Source: Clostridia bacterium (GTDB lineage: Bacteria > UBA6262 > WVXT01). From it: DNA of 38,086 nucleotides. How positions within the stretch are numbered: position 1 is the stretch's first letter; every line of letters starts with the position of its first letter. Below the pieces are notes generated by a model that saw nothing but the letters and a program-made list of their open reading frames with translations, made no database searches and had not been told where the DNA came from. Below are positions 7,752-15,812 of the stretch, piece after piece. The DNA is taken from NCBI GenBank assembly GCA_030671905.1, contig DAOVHK010000001.1, forward strand, positions 1 to 38,086, given 5' to 3'. The position numbers and the translations under genes were made by a program.

Positions 7752-8897
7752 GTGAGAAGGAGAAAGACACGCAAGATAAAAGTGGGGGATCTTTTTATTG
7801 GCGGTGATTCTCCGATTTCCGTGCAATCTATGACCAAGACAGATACGCGTAACATAAGAATTACTGTCAACCAGATTAAACGATTGGAGAAAGCAGGATG
7901 CGAAATAGTCCGTTTAGCTGTTCCTGATATGGAAGCAGCTAAATCCTTAGGAGAGATAAAAAGGAGAGCCCATATCCCTTTAGTTGCTGACATCCACTTC
8001 GATTACCGCCTGGCAATGGAGGCTATTACTCAGGGCGTAGATAAGATAAGGATAAATCCAGGAAATATCGGAAGCCGAGAAAGAGTGAAGACTATAGCAA
8101 AGGCTGCCAGAAGAGCAAAAATCCCTATAAGGATAGGGGTTAATGCAGGTTCCTTGAAACTCCCTTTGCCCGAAAGAAAGGCGAGAACTAACCTTCATCA
8201 AGGCGATATTTCTCATAGCGGAAGAATGAGCAAAGCTAAGAAGATGGTCGCTTCAGCACTCCACTATGTAAAGATTCTGGAGAAACAAAATTTTCACCAA
8301 ATTGTTATTTCCCTTAAAGCCTCAGATGTTTCTACTACCATTCAGGCTTACAGGTTGATATCTGAGAAAACAGATTATCCTCTTCATTTAGGAATTACTG
8401 AAGCGGGAACCGAATTCTCAGGTACCATAAAGTCGGCTCTGGGTATTGGGACATTACTATGCGAGGGGATTGGGGATACAATAAGGGTGTCGCTCACCGC
8501 CTCTCCAGAGGAAGAGGTGAGAGTTGGTTATGAAATTTTGAAAGCATTGAATCTGAGAAGCTTTGGGCCGGAGGTCATCTCCTGTCCTACTTGCAGTCGC
8601 TGTCAGATTGACCTGATTAAAATCACTAATAAAGTAGAGAAAAAGATGGAATCTCTTTTTCGACAAAAAAGCATTATTGCCAGAGTTCAACCTTCCAGAT
8701 TTTATCCACTTAAAATAGCCATAATGGGTTGTGTAGTCAACGGTCCGGGAGAGGCTAGAGAAGCAGATGTGGGAATAGCCGGGGGAAAGGGTGTGGGACT
8801 CCTTTTCAGGCGAGGTAAAGTGATTAAGAAAGTTAAGGAAAAAAAGATGATAAACGTTCTCTTGGAAGAGATTGAAAGAGAAATAAGAAGGAGATAG
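7752..8897 (+). CDS. ispG: 4-hydroxy-3-methylbut-2-enyl diphosphate synthase
   Basis: Penultimate MEP-pathway enzyme; a [4Fe-4S] protein converting MEcPP to HMBPP with flavodoxin- or ferredoxin-type electrons. The N-terminal TIM barrel begins with the family block GGDSPISVQSMTKTDT, and cluster ligands are Cys278, Cys281, Cys327 and Glu334 (CPTC...GCVVNGPGE). The stretch between the second and third cysteine is about 14 residues longer than in E. coli. GTG start, 5 nt after rseP. The 381-residue single-module form lacks the large insert of plant and Chlamydia-type enzymes. Confidence 0.96.
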   Translation: MRRRKTRKIKVGDLFIGGDSPISVQSMTKTDTRNIRITVNQIKRLEKAGCEIVRLAVPDMEAAKSLGEIKRRAHIPLVADIHFDYRLAMEAITQGVDKIRINPGNIGSRERVKTIAKAARRAKIPIRIGVNAGSLKLPLPERKARTNLHQGDISHSGRMSKAKKMVASALHYVKILEKQNFHQIVISLKASDVSTTIQAYRLISEKTDYPLHLGITEAGTEFSGTIKSALGIGTLLCEGIGDTIRVSLTASPEEEVRVGYEILKALNLRSFGPEVISCPTCSRCQIDLIKITNKVEKKMESLFRQKSIIARVQPSRFYPLKIAIMGCVVNGPGEAREADVGIAGGKGVGLLFRRGKVIKKVKEKKMINVLLEEIEREIRRR

Positions 8898-8904
8898 TGC
8901 TGTT

Positions 8905-9615
8905 ATGGCGGGGAATAGAATTGGAAGCAGTTACCACATGAACCTCAAGGAAATGCCTGAGGAAAAGAAGCCTCGTGAAAAATTGGTAAAACACGGCCCC
9001 GACGTTTTGAGAATTTCGGAATTGGTCTCCATTATCCTGAATACAGGATACCGAGATGAGAATGTTTTAGAGTTATCCCACAGGATAATTAAAGAATACG
9101 GCTCCAAGGCAATTTCTTGTGAAAAGAATGTTGGACGACTGATGGAAACCCTGGAAATTCCCGTAGTTAAGGCTTGCCAGATAGTTGCCTGTTTTGAACT
9201 GGGAAGGAGATTCTTCCAGGAGGAGCCGGGAAAGATGCCTACCGTTAGAGGACCGGAAGATGTGTACATCTATTTGGAAGATATGAGAAAGCTGAAGAAG
9301 GAGCAGTTTCGAGGTTTATATTTGAATGCGAGAAATAAGGTCATCCACGACGAAGTAATCTCTATTGGAACTCTAACTGCTAATCTGGTTCATCCCCGAG
9401 AAGTATTTCAACCAGCAATAGAATATCTTGCCTGTGGGGTAATTATTGCACATAATCATCCTTCGGGTGACCCCGAACCATCTGAGGACGATTTAGAAAT
9501 TACCAGAAAGCTGGCCACAGTGGGAAAGACAATGGATATAGAACTTTTAGACCACATCATAATAGGTAAAAATAAATATGTAAGTCTTAAAGAAAAAGGA
9601 ATAGTAGTGGAGTAG
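8905..9615 (+). CDS. radC: RadC/JAB-domain protein
   Basis: Member of the UPF0758 (RadC) family. Residues about 20-90 hold the helix-hairpin-helix-like part (ISELVSIILNTGYRDENVLEL) and about 110-236 the JAB/MPN metalloprotease-like domain with zinc motif AHNHPSGDPEPSEDD. The cellular role is unsettled; the old assignment to DNA repair in E. coli was withdrawn. The ATG at 8905 has AAGGAGA 10 nt upstream; an in-frame ATG at 8938 would also leave the family core intact. It is an unusual neighbour for ispG and proS. Its last codons and stop lie inside the palindromic element at 9609-9658. Confidence 0.93.
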   Translation: MAGNRIGSSYHMNLKEMPEEKKPREKLVKHGPDVLRISELVSIILNTGYRDENVLELSHRIIKEYGSKAISCEKNVGRLMETLEIPVVKACQIVACFELGRRFFQEEPGKMPTVRGPEDVYIYLEDMRKLKKEQFRGLYLNARNKVIHDEVISIGTLTANLVHPREVFQPAIEYLACGVIIAHNHPSGDPEPSEDDLEITRKLATVGKTMDIELLDHIIIGKNKYVSLKEKGIVVE

Positions 9616-9658
9616 CAGAGCTTGCTCTGCGTTAACGCGAAACAAGTTTCGCTACTCC
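9609..9658. repeat. REP-like palindromic element across the radC stop codon
   Basis: Outer arms GGAGTAGC (9609-9616) and GCTACTCC (9651-9658) enclose two smaller hairpins: GCAGAG/CTCTGC (9615-9630) and GCGAAAC/GTTTCGC (9637-9652), separated by the self-complementary GTTAAC. The cruciform-like design is that of REP or BIME elements. It supplies radC's stop codon and ends 8 nt before the proS ribosome site. It may act as a transcript stabiliser or weak terminator. Confidence 0.75.
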
Positions 9659-9676
9659 AAAAAACCTGGAGGAATT

Positions 9677-11395
9677 ATGCTTCTTTCAAAATATCTCTTA
9701 CCCACATTAAAGGAGATTCCCCGGGAGGCAGAGATACCTTCCCATCAACTTATGATTCGTTCAGGAATAATGAGACAATTAGCCAGTGGTATTTACGAAT
9801 GGTTGCCTTTAGGTTTGAGGGTTCTCCACAAGGTGGAGAACATCATTCGAGAGGAGATGGACTCAATTGGCGCTCAGGAGGTCTCTCTTCCAGCAATACA
9901 GCCAAGAGAACTGTGGGAAGAAAGTGGACGCTGGGACTTCTATGGGAAAGAGTTGATAAGGCTAAAGGACAGAAATAGAAGAGATTTCTGTCTTGGCCCT
10001 ACTCATGAAGAAGTGATAACTGACCTGGTGCGCAGGGAAGTCAGGTCTTATAAAGAATTGCCTCTCTTGCTTTATCAATTTCAGACCAAGTTCCGAGATG
10101 AAATCAGACCCAGGTTTGGAGTAATCAGGGCCAGGGAATTCTATATGAAGGATGCCTATAGTTTTGATGCTACTGATAAGAATGCAGAAACAAGTTATAA
10201 CAATGTATTTGAAACCTACTCCAGAATTTTCCAGAGATGTGGTCTAAAGTTTCGCTCTGTAGAAGCACAGACCGGTGCCATTGGCGGAGCCTTTTCTCAT
10301 GAGTTTATGGTTATTGCTGATACTGGAGAGGAAATTATAGCTTCCTGTAAATGCGGTTATGCTGCGAACTTGGAAAAGGCAGAAGGTGTCCCTCCAGCTA
10401 AGGTAGGCGGAAAGGCTGGAAAGAGAAGCGGACTAAAAGAACTAGAAGAAGTTGAAACGAAAAATATGAAGACAGTAGAGAAAATAGGAAAATTTCTGAA
10501 AGAGAAACCGGATAAATTTATAAAGACATTAGTTTACAAGACTGATGGTGAACCTGCAATAGTTATGATAAGAGGAGACCATGAGGTTAATGAGAGCAAG
10601 GTGAAAAGTTATCTTGGTGTGAATGAAATTTTTCTTGCAGATGAGAAAACAATTGAGGAAGTTACCGGTGCTCCTCTTGGCTTTGCCGGTCCGGTAGGAT
10701 TGAAAGTAAAGTGTAAGCTACTTGCCGACTATTCTGTGGAGGGGATTGTTAATGGCGTAACTGGGGCAAATAAAAAAGACTACCATTTGAAAAACGTCAA
10801 CATAAATAGAGATTATAAGGTAGACGAAGTTCTGGACTTGAGGAGAGCGAAGGAGGGGGATGTTTGTCCAAAATGCGGGAAAACTTTAGAATTTTCCCGG
10901 GGCATTGAGGTTGGGCATACGTTCAAACTGGGAACTAAATATTCTAAAACATTGCGGGCGACTTTTCTTGATAAGGATGGGAAAGAGAAATATTTTGTGA
11001 TGGGCTGTTATGGCATAGGAGTTTCTCGAATTGTAGCTGCTGCTATCGAGCAGGGCCATGATCAGAATGGTATTATCTGGCCACTACCCATAGCACCTTT
11101 CCAGGTTCTAATTTTGCCTGTAAACTATGAGCACGAAAAGATAAGGACCATTTCTAATAGGATTTATGAACAACTGGAAAGTGCCGGCTACGAAGTGTTA
11201 ATGGATGACCGCGATGAGAGAGCAGGGGTGAAATTCAAAGATGCAGACCTGATAGGAATTCCCATCAGGGTAACTGTGGGAGAGAAAACCTTGGCCAAGA
11301 ATATAGTGGAAGTAAAACTTCGAGGAGAAAAAGAGGTGAGAGAGGTCGAGCCCGACCAGGTTCAAAAACTAATCCCAGAGCTAACGAAGAAATAA
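9677..11395 (+). CDS. proS: Prolyl-tRNA synthetase (bacterial type)
   Basis: Class II synthetase charging tRNA-Pro. Motif 1 region near residues 60-80, motif 2 in RFGVIRAREFYMKDAYSFD (about 142-160), motif 3 in YFVMGCYGIGVSRIVAAAIEQ (about 434-454). The INS editing domain, which clears Ala-tRNA-Pro, sits between motifs 2 and 3 (about 225-390). Cysteine pairs CKCG and CPKCG flank it. The C-terminal anticodon domain follows. At 572 residues it is full length for the bacterial form. Start ATG follows CTGGAGGAATT. In Bacillus proS lies in the same place, after rasP and before polC and nusA. Confidence 0.97.
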   Translation: MLLSKYLLPTLKEIPREAEIPSHQLMIRSGIMRQLASGIYEWLPLGLRVLHKVENIIREEMDSIGAQEVSLPAIQPRELWEESGRWDFYGKELIRLKDRNRRDFCLGPTHEEVITDLVRREVRSYKELPLLLYQFQTKFRDEIRPRFGVIRAREFYMKDAYSFDATDKNAETSYNNVFETYSRIFQRCGLKFRSVEAQTGAIGGAFSHEFMVIADTGEEIIASCKCGYAANLEKAEGVPPAKVGGKAGKRSGLKELEEVETKNMKTVEKIGKFLKEKPDKFIKTLVYKTDGEPAIVMIRGDHEVNESKVKSYLGVNEIFLADEKTIEEVTGAPLGFAGPVGLKVKCKLLADYSVEGIVNGVTGANKKDYHLKNVNINRDYKVDEVLDLRRAKEGDVCPKCGKTLEFSRGIEVGHTFKLGTKYSKTLRATFLDKDGKEKYFVMGCYGIGVSRIVAAAIEQGHDQNGIIWPLPIAPFQVLILPVNYEHEKIRTISNRIYEQLESAGYEVLMDDRDERAGVKFKDADLIGIPIRVTVGEKTLAKNIVEVKLRGEKEVREVEPDQVQKLIPELTKK

Positions 11396-11428
11396 AAAAG
11401 AGAAAAAAGAGTCAGGGGCATTTTTTAC

Positions 11429-11457
11429 TTGCATTATTTTTTAAAACTTGCTATATT
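11429..11457 (+). promoter_or_regulatory. Sigma70-type promoter upstream of nusA
   Basis: TTGCAT (11429-11434), a 17-bp spacer and TATATT (11452-11457) predict a transcript start near 11464, about 70 nt before nusA. A second -10-like TATAAT lies at 11512-11517 without a good -35 element. This would let nusA-infB be transcribed separately from proS. Confidence 0.65.
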
Positions 11458-11463
11458 AAATAC

Positions 11464-11494
11464 AGGTGGCCCTAAAAAGCCACTTTTTGTTTTT
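11464..11494 (+). terminator. Intrinsic terminator or attenuator in the proS-nusA gap
   Basis: A stem AGGTGGC / GCCACTT (with one G-U pair) around the loop CCTAAAAA is followed by TTTTTGTTTTT. This is a good Rho-independent terminator for transcripts coming through proS. Because the promoter at 11429-11457 would start RNA right at the hairpin's 5' edge, new transcripts would probably not terminate here but would carry the hairpin at the 5' end. Confidence 0.65.
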
Positions 11495-11534
11495 ATTGAT
11501 GTCAAATTTTCTATAATAGTAGTTGGAGGAAGTG

Positions 11535-12773
11535 ATGGAGGGAGAGTTAATAGGAGTTTTTGAACAGATAGAAAGAGAGAAAGGCATTCCCAAAAAAGAA
11601 CTTCTGGAAATGATTGAGTCGGCTTTAACTTCGGCTTTTCGCAAACATTCTGGGAAAAAGCAGAAATTTGAAGCACACATTGATCCAGAATCGGGGGTGA
11701 TTACTGCCTATGTAAAGAAAAAGGTGGTAAGTAAAGTAGAAAACCATTATATCCAAATAGCCAAAAAAGAAGCATTAAAGTTCGACCCTGCAGTTAAGGT
11801 AGGTGACGAGATAAAAATTAAGGTGGAAACCAAGGAGTTTGGAAGAATTGCCGCTCAAACTGCAAAGCAGGTAATTGTCCAGCGTATCCGAGAAACCGAA
11901 AGGGAGAATCTATTCAAGGAGTTCAAAAAAAAGGAAGGCACTGCTATGAGTGCTGTGGTTCAGAGGTTTGTTCGGAAGAATATCATCGTTGATTTGGGAA
12001 AAGTAGAAGCCACTTTGCCAGAATGGGAGCAAGCACGTGACCATAAGTACGAGCTTTTTGAAAGATTCCAGGTCTACATATTGAAGGTGGAGCAATCACC
12101 ACGAGGTCCGAAGATTACCGTTTCCCGAACGCATCCCGGCTTGGTAAAGAGACTTTATGAATTGGAAGTACCAGAAGTAAGTGATCACACTGTGGAGATA
12201 AAACAAATAGTCAGAGAACCAGGATACCGCTGTAAAGTGGCTGTGCTTTCCAATAATGAAAGGGTCGATCCTGTGGGTGCCTGTGTAGGAGTGAAAGGTT
12301 CGAGAGTTCAGGCAATTATTAGTGAATTGGGTGGAGAAAGGATGGATTTGATTTCTTATAGTACAGACTCTACTACCTATATTGCTAATTCTCTCAGCCC
12401 GGCTAAGGTGGTAAGTGTGACTATAGAGAAGAATAGAAAGAATGCTTTGGTAGTTGTGGCTGATGATCAGCTCTCGTTGGCCATCGGGAAATCAGGTCAA
12501 AATGTGCGTTTGGCTGCCCGGCTCACAGGTTGGCATATTGATATTAAGAGCGAATCGCAAATAAAAGAGGCAAAAGAAGTAGCAGTCAGCGATCTTACTA
12601 AACTTTCAGGAGTGGGTAAGGTTACTGCTCAACTTCTATCTCAGCATGGATTTACAACTATAGGAAAGATAGCCGAATCTTCCATTTCTGACCTAAGTAA
12701 GATTTCTGGAATTGGAGCGAAATTAGCAGAAAAAATTTACAAGGCTGCAAAGAAAGAAGGCAAGATAAAATGA
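11535..12773 (+). CDS. nusA: Transcription termination/antitermination factor NusA
   Basis: RNA-polymerase-bound factor affecting pausing, termination and antitermination. Order: N-terminal polymerase-binding domain (about 1-120), S1 domain (about 130-195), two KH domains (about 200-335, with GACVGVKGSRVQAIISELGGERMDLI split by the GVKG loop) and a C-terminal helix-hairpin-helix region (about 350-412, two SDLxKLSGxG-like repeats). The start is set at the ATG 11535, which follows GGAGGAAGTG; a TTG at 11523 precedes the ribosome site and would add four residues. No rimP gene lies upstream, unlike in most bacteria. The stop overlaps infB by 4 nt. Confidence 0.96.
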   Translation: MEGELIGVFEQIEREKGIPKKELLEMIESALTSAFRKHSGKKQKFEAHIDPESGVITAYVKKKVVSKVENHYIQIAKKEALKFDPAVKVGDEIKIKVETKEFGRIAAQTAKQVIVQRIRETERENLFKEFKKKEGTAMSAVVQRFVRKNIIVDLGKVEATLPEWEQARDHKYELFERFQVYILKVEQSPRGPKITVSRTHPGLVKRLYELEVPEVSDHTVEIKQIVREPGYRCKVAVLSNNERVDPVGACVGVKGSRVQAIISELGGERMDLISYSTDSTTYIANSLSPAKVVSVTIEKNRKNALVVVADDQLSLAIGKSGQNVRLAARLTGWHIDIKSESQIKEAKEVAVSDLTKLSGVGKVTAQLLSQHGFTTIGKIAESSISDLSKISGIGAKLAEKIYKAAKKEGKIK

Positions 12774-14986
12774 AGGTAAAAGAACTGGCTAAGGAACTGA
12801 ATATTTCATACAAGAAATTATTGGCAAAAACTTCTGAGTTGAAAATTAAAGTGGAAAGTCCTGAAGATTCCCTGACTTCTCAGGAAGCGAAGAAAGTTAA
12901 AAGTTCTTTTGCCAAGAAAAAGAAGAAGATTCCTGTCAAGAAAAAGGTCGCCCGAAAAAAAGTAAGTGCTAAAGTTAAAATAGCGAAAAAGAAAATAGTT
13001 GGGGTTAAAAAGAAAAAAGCGCCTACTGCGCGGCGAAAGAAGATTACTAAGCGTGCTGTTGCCAAAGAAAAACCTTCCACTCTTCCTTCAGTTTCCCCTG
13101 CGGTTGAAACCATAAAACCGGTAGAGAAGAAAATACCTAAGAAAGCCACACCTGTAGTCGAAGAGGTGAAAAAAGAGGAAAAAGTAGTTCCTGAAGTAGC
13201 GAAAAAAATAGAAGAAGAGAAAGTTGCCTTGCCTCCTACTAAAGTTATTAAGATAGACGAAACGACTACAGTGAGCGAGCTGGCCAGTAAAATGGAAGTA
13301 AAAGTAAGTGAACTTATTAAGAAGTTAATGACTCAGAGTATCCTGGTCACAATCAACCAAAGGCTGGGTATAGATACTGCTACCCTTATCGCAGGAGAAT
13401 TCGGTTTCAGAATAGAAGTAGTTCCTTTATACGGAGAAGAACTTCTTGAGGAGGAAAAAGAAGACGAATCCTTATTCCAACCACGTCCGCCGATAGTGAC
13501 TATAATGGGACATGTAGACCATGGTAAGACATCGTTATTGGACGCAATTCGAGAATCCAAGATCATTGCCAAAGAGTCAGGTGGAATTACGCAACATATT
13601 GGGGCATACCATGTCAGTGTAGATAAAGGAGATATCGTATTCCTGGACACCCCCGGCCACGAAGCCTTTACAGCAATGCGAGCTCGCGGGGCTCAGGTGA
13701 CTGATATAATCGTTTTAGTTGTGGCTGCCGATGAAGGAACCAAGCCTCAGACCGTAGAAGCTATAGATCATGCCCGTGCAGCAGGTGTGCCGATTTTGGT
13801 GGCAGTGAATAAAATAGACTTGCCCAATGCCAACGTGGAAAAGGTAAAACAGGAACTGAGTCAATATGATCTTGTTTCTGAAGACTGGGGAGGCAAGACT
13901 ATCTTTGCGGAAGTCTCTGCCAAAGAAAAAATTGGTCTGGATAATCTCTTAGAGATGATTCTTTTGGAAGCGGAGATGTTGGAATTAAAAGCGAATCCTA
14001 ATAAGAAAGCCCGGGGAACGATTATTGAGGCGAGATTAGATAAGCAACGGGGTTTGGTGGCCACTGTGTTGGTGCAATCTGGCACGTTAGAGGTTAGCGA
14101 TCCTTTTATTTCCGGTTTTTCGGCAGGTAAGGTGAGAGCCATGTTTAACGATCGAGGGAAAAAAGTTAAAAGCATCGGTCCTTCTATGCCTGCAGAGGTG
14201 TTAGGATTTTCCAGTCTACCGCAGGCTGGGGATAAATTTTATACCTTAGATAGTGAGAGAGCAGCAAGAGGAATTAGTGAGATACGGCAGAAAACCAGAC
14301 GGGAAGAGATTCTGTCCCGGAGCAGGAGAGTTACATTAGAAGACTTACATGAGCAGATTGCATCGGGGAAGGTTAATGACCTCAAAATAATTATTAAGGC
14401 CGATGTTCAAGGTTCTGTTGAAGCGCTCTGCGATTCTCTGCAAAAATTGAGTACTCAGGAAATAACTCTAAATGTAGTCCACAGGGGAGTGGGTGGAATC
14501 AATGAAAGCGATGTGATGTTAAGTGCTGCTTCCAATGCAATTATTATCGGCTTTAATGTTCGTCCAGGACCGAGTGCTGAAGAATTAGCTGAAAAAGAGG
14601 GAGTGGATATCCACATTTATAGGGTTATTTATGAAGTAGTGGAGGAAACGAAGAAAGCAATGGAGGGGCTTCTAGAGCCGGAGTTCAAGGAAATCCCATT
14701 AGGTAGAGTCGAAGTAAAACGCATATTCAGAATCCCCAAGGTAGGTACGGTAGCAGGATGTTCTGTGGCTAAGGGAAAGATTTCCCGCCAGAGTAACGTG
14801 CGGCTCTTGCGTGATAACGTTATAATTTATGAAGGTAAAATATCTTCTCTGAGAAGGTTCAAAGATGACGTGAGAGAAGTAGACGCTGGCTTTGAATGCG
14901 GAATAGGTCTGGAAAATTTTAATGATATAAAAGAAAACGACATTATGGAAGCCTTCACGTTAGAAAAAATTGCACGCAAATTATAA
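12770..14986 (+). CDS. infB: Translation initiation factor IF-2
   Basis: GTPase that brings fMet-tRNA to the 30S subunit and joins subunits. An IF2N motif lies at residues 1-50. A Lys/Ala/Val-rich disordered segment (about 45-155) and a second IF2N unit (about 163-215) follow. The G domain has G1 GHVDHGKT at 247-254, then DTPGHEAF and NKID, and the C-terminal domains II-IV run to 738. The length is mid-range; the variable N-terminus explains differences between species. Its ATG overlaps the nusA stop (ATGA). The usual ylxR and ylxQ genes between nusA and infB are missing. Confidence 0.97.
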   Translation: MKVKELAKELNISYKKLLAKTSELKIKVESPEDSLTSQEAKKVKSSFAKKKKKIPVKKKVARKKVSAKVKIAKKKIVGVKKKKAPTARRKKITKRAVAKEKPSTLPSVSPAVETIKPVEKKIPKKATPVVEEVKKEEKVVPEVAKKIEEEKVALPPTKVIKIDETTTVSELASKMEVKVSELIKKLMTQSILVTINQRLGIDTATLIAGEFGFRIEVVPLYGEELLEEEKEDESLFQPRPPIVTIMGHVDHGKTSLLDAIRESKIIAKESGGITQHIGAYHVSVDKGDIVFLDTPGHEAFTAMRARGAQVTDIIVLVVAADEGTKPQTVEAIDHARAAGVPILVAVNKIDLPNANVEKVKQELSQYDLVSEDWGGKTIFAEVSAKEKIGLDNLLEMILLEAEMLELKANPNKKARGTIIEARLDKQRGLVATVLVQSGTLEVSDPFISGFSAGKVRAMFNDRGKKVKSIGPSMPAEVLGFSSLPQAGDKFYTLDSERAARGISEIRQKTRREEILSRSRRVTLEDLHEQIASGKVNDLKIIIKADVQGSVEALCDSLQKLSTQEITLNVVHRGVGGINESDVMLSAASNAIIIGFNVRPGPSAEELAEKEGVDIHIYRVIYEVVEETKKAMEGLLEPEFKEIPLGRVEVKRIFRIPKVGTVAGCSVAKGKISRQSNVRLLRDNVIIYEGKISSLRRFKDDVREVDAGFECGIGLENFNDIKENDIMEAFTLEKIARKL

Positions 14987-15007
14987 CAAATGAATGTAAT
15001 AAGTAAT

Positions 15008-15051
15008 GTAAGGCTTTATGCCCGTAAAAAATTACGCCCATAAAGGGTTAC
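15008..15051. repeat. Inverted-repeat element between infB and ylxP
   Basis: Two 20-nt arms (15008-15027 and 15032-15051) separated by AAAA pair at 16 of 20 positions; the mismatches are two G-G and two C-C positions. The core TTTATGCCCGTAA and its partner recur, in the opposite orientation, in the larger element at 31501-31614. A small extra palindrome CACTAC-CT-GTAGTG follows at 15051-15064. It could act as a hairpin at the infB 3' end; no T-run follows. Confidence 0.75.
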
Positions 15052-15081
15052 ACTACCTGTAGTGGTATATCGGATAAGGAG

Positions 15082-15372
15082 ATGGTCTTTAGCTTAGGAC
15101 GGATTACTCTATATCTTCGGGAAAAGCCGCCCTCTCTCAAGGAGAAGAGAAGAGTGGTTAAAAGCCTTAAGGATAGAATAAGAGCCAGGTTCAATGTTTC
15201 CATCTCTGAAGTGGATAACCAAGATTTACGGCACCGTGCTACTTTGGGAATTGCGTTAGTTTGTTCTGACGGGAAACAGGCACAAACAATAAGTGATAGA
15301 ATAGTTGAATTTATTCGGGAAGCGAAGAAAGTAGAAATTATCGAGCACGATTTTATAATAGAGAACTACTAA
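15082..15372 (+). CDS. ylxP: YlxP/DUF503 family protein
   Basis: Small 96-residue protein of the DUF503 family, recognised by SLKEKRRVVKSLKDRIRARFNVSISEVD near the N-terminus. It has a ferredoxin-like fold and lies between infB and rbfA in many bacteria. A role in ribosome maturation has been suggested from its neighbours but the biochemistry is unclear. AAGGAG directly abuts the ATG at 15082, closer than normal; no other in-frame start exists nearby, so translation may be weak or depend on reinitiation. Confidence 0.88.
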   Translation: MVFSLGRITLYLREKPPSLKEKRRVVKSLKDRIRARFNVSISEVDNQDLRHRATLGIALVCSDGKQAQTISDRIVEFIREAKKVEIIEHDFIIENY

Positions 15373-15407
15373 ACCTCCATTTCTCCTCGTGTTGTCGCTC
15401 TCCCTTA

Positions 15408-15812
15408 ATGGTTGGAAAAATGCCTCTTAAAAGACCAAAACGAGTAGCCCATTTAATCCAAAAAGAGATTAGTGAAATCCTTCAAAAGCAGATAAAAAAT
15501 ACCCAATTGGGTTTTGTTACCATAACTGAAGTTAAAGTTACCGATGACTTACAGCATGCTAAAGTTTATTTTACAGTTTATGGTTCAGAGCAAGAAAGAA
15601 TATCGACGGAAAAAGTACTTAAAAGAAAGACGTCTTTTGTGCGTTACCTTGTTGGTCAGAGAATCAAGTTAAGGTATACGCCGGAAATTGTTTTCCAGTA
15701 CGATGAGACAACTGAACGGGCTACCCGCATCGATGAGTTAATTAACAAAATCCATCAAGAGAGAAATAATGCAAAAGAGACTCAGGAGAGAAAAAAAGAA
15801 GATAATCAATAA
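15408..15812 (+). CDS. rbfA: Ribosome-binding factor A
   Basis: Cold-shock-type 30S maturation factor with a KH-like fold that helps process the 16S 5' end. RPKRVAHLIQKEISEIL, the TITEVKVTDDLQHAKVYFTVYG block and LRYTPEIVFQYDE are typical. The start is uncertain: the ATG at 15408 has no ribosome site, while ATG 15420 has only GGA nearby and gives a start more like relatives. The 3' end overlaps nrnA by 44 nt and encodes a charged, likely disordered tail. Confidence 0.94.
   Translation: MVGKMPLKRPKRVAHLIQKEISEILQKQIKNTQLGFVTITEVKVTDDLQHAKVYFTVYGSEQERISTEKVLKRKTSFVRYLVGQRIKLRYTPEIVFQYDETTERATRIDELINKIHQERNNAKETQERKKEDNQ

Noticed and set aside
9622..9978. Plus-strand open frame of 118 codons overlapping the proS start
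   Set aside because: It is a frame-shifted reading of proS and the palindromic element, with no independent ribosome site or recognisable domain.
12880..13149. Minus-strand Phe-rich frame opposite infB
   Set aside because: The antisense of the Lys-rich IF-2 linker naturally reads as Phe/Leu; low-complexity shadow.
15389..15430. 14-codon GTG frame between ylxP and rbfA
   Set aside because: Very short, no ribosome site, overlaps the rbfA start; expected by chance.
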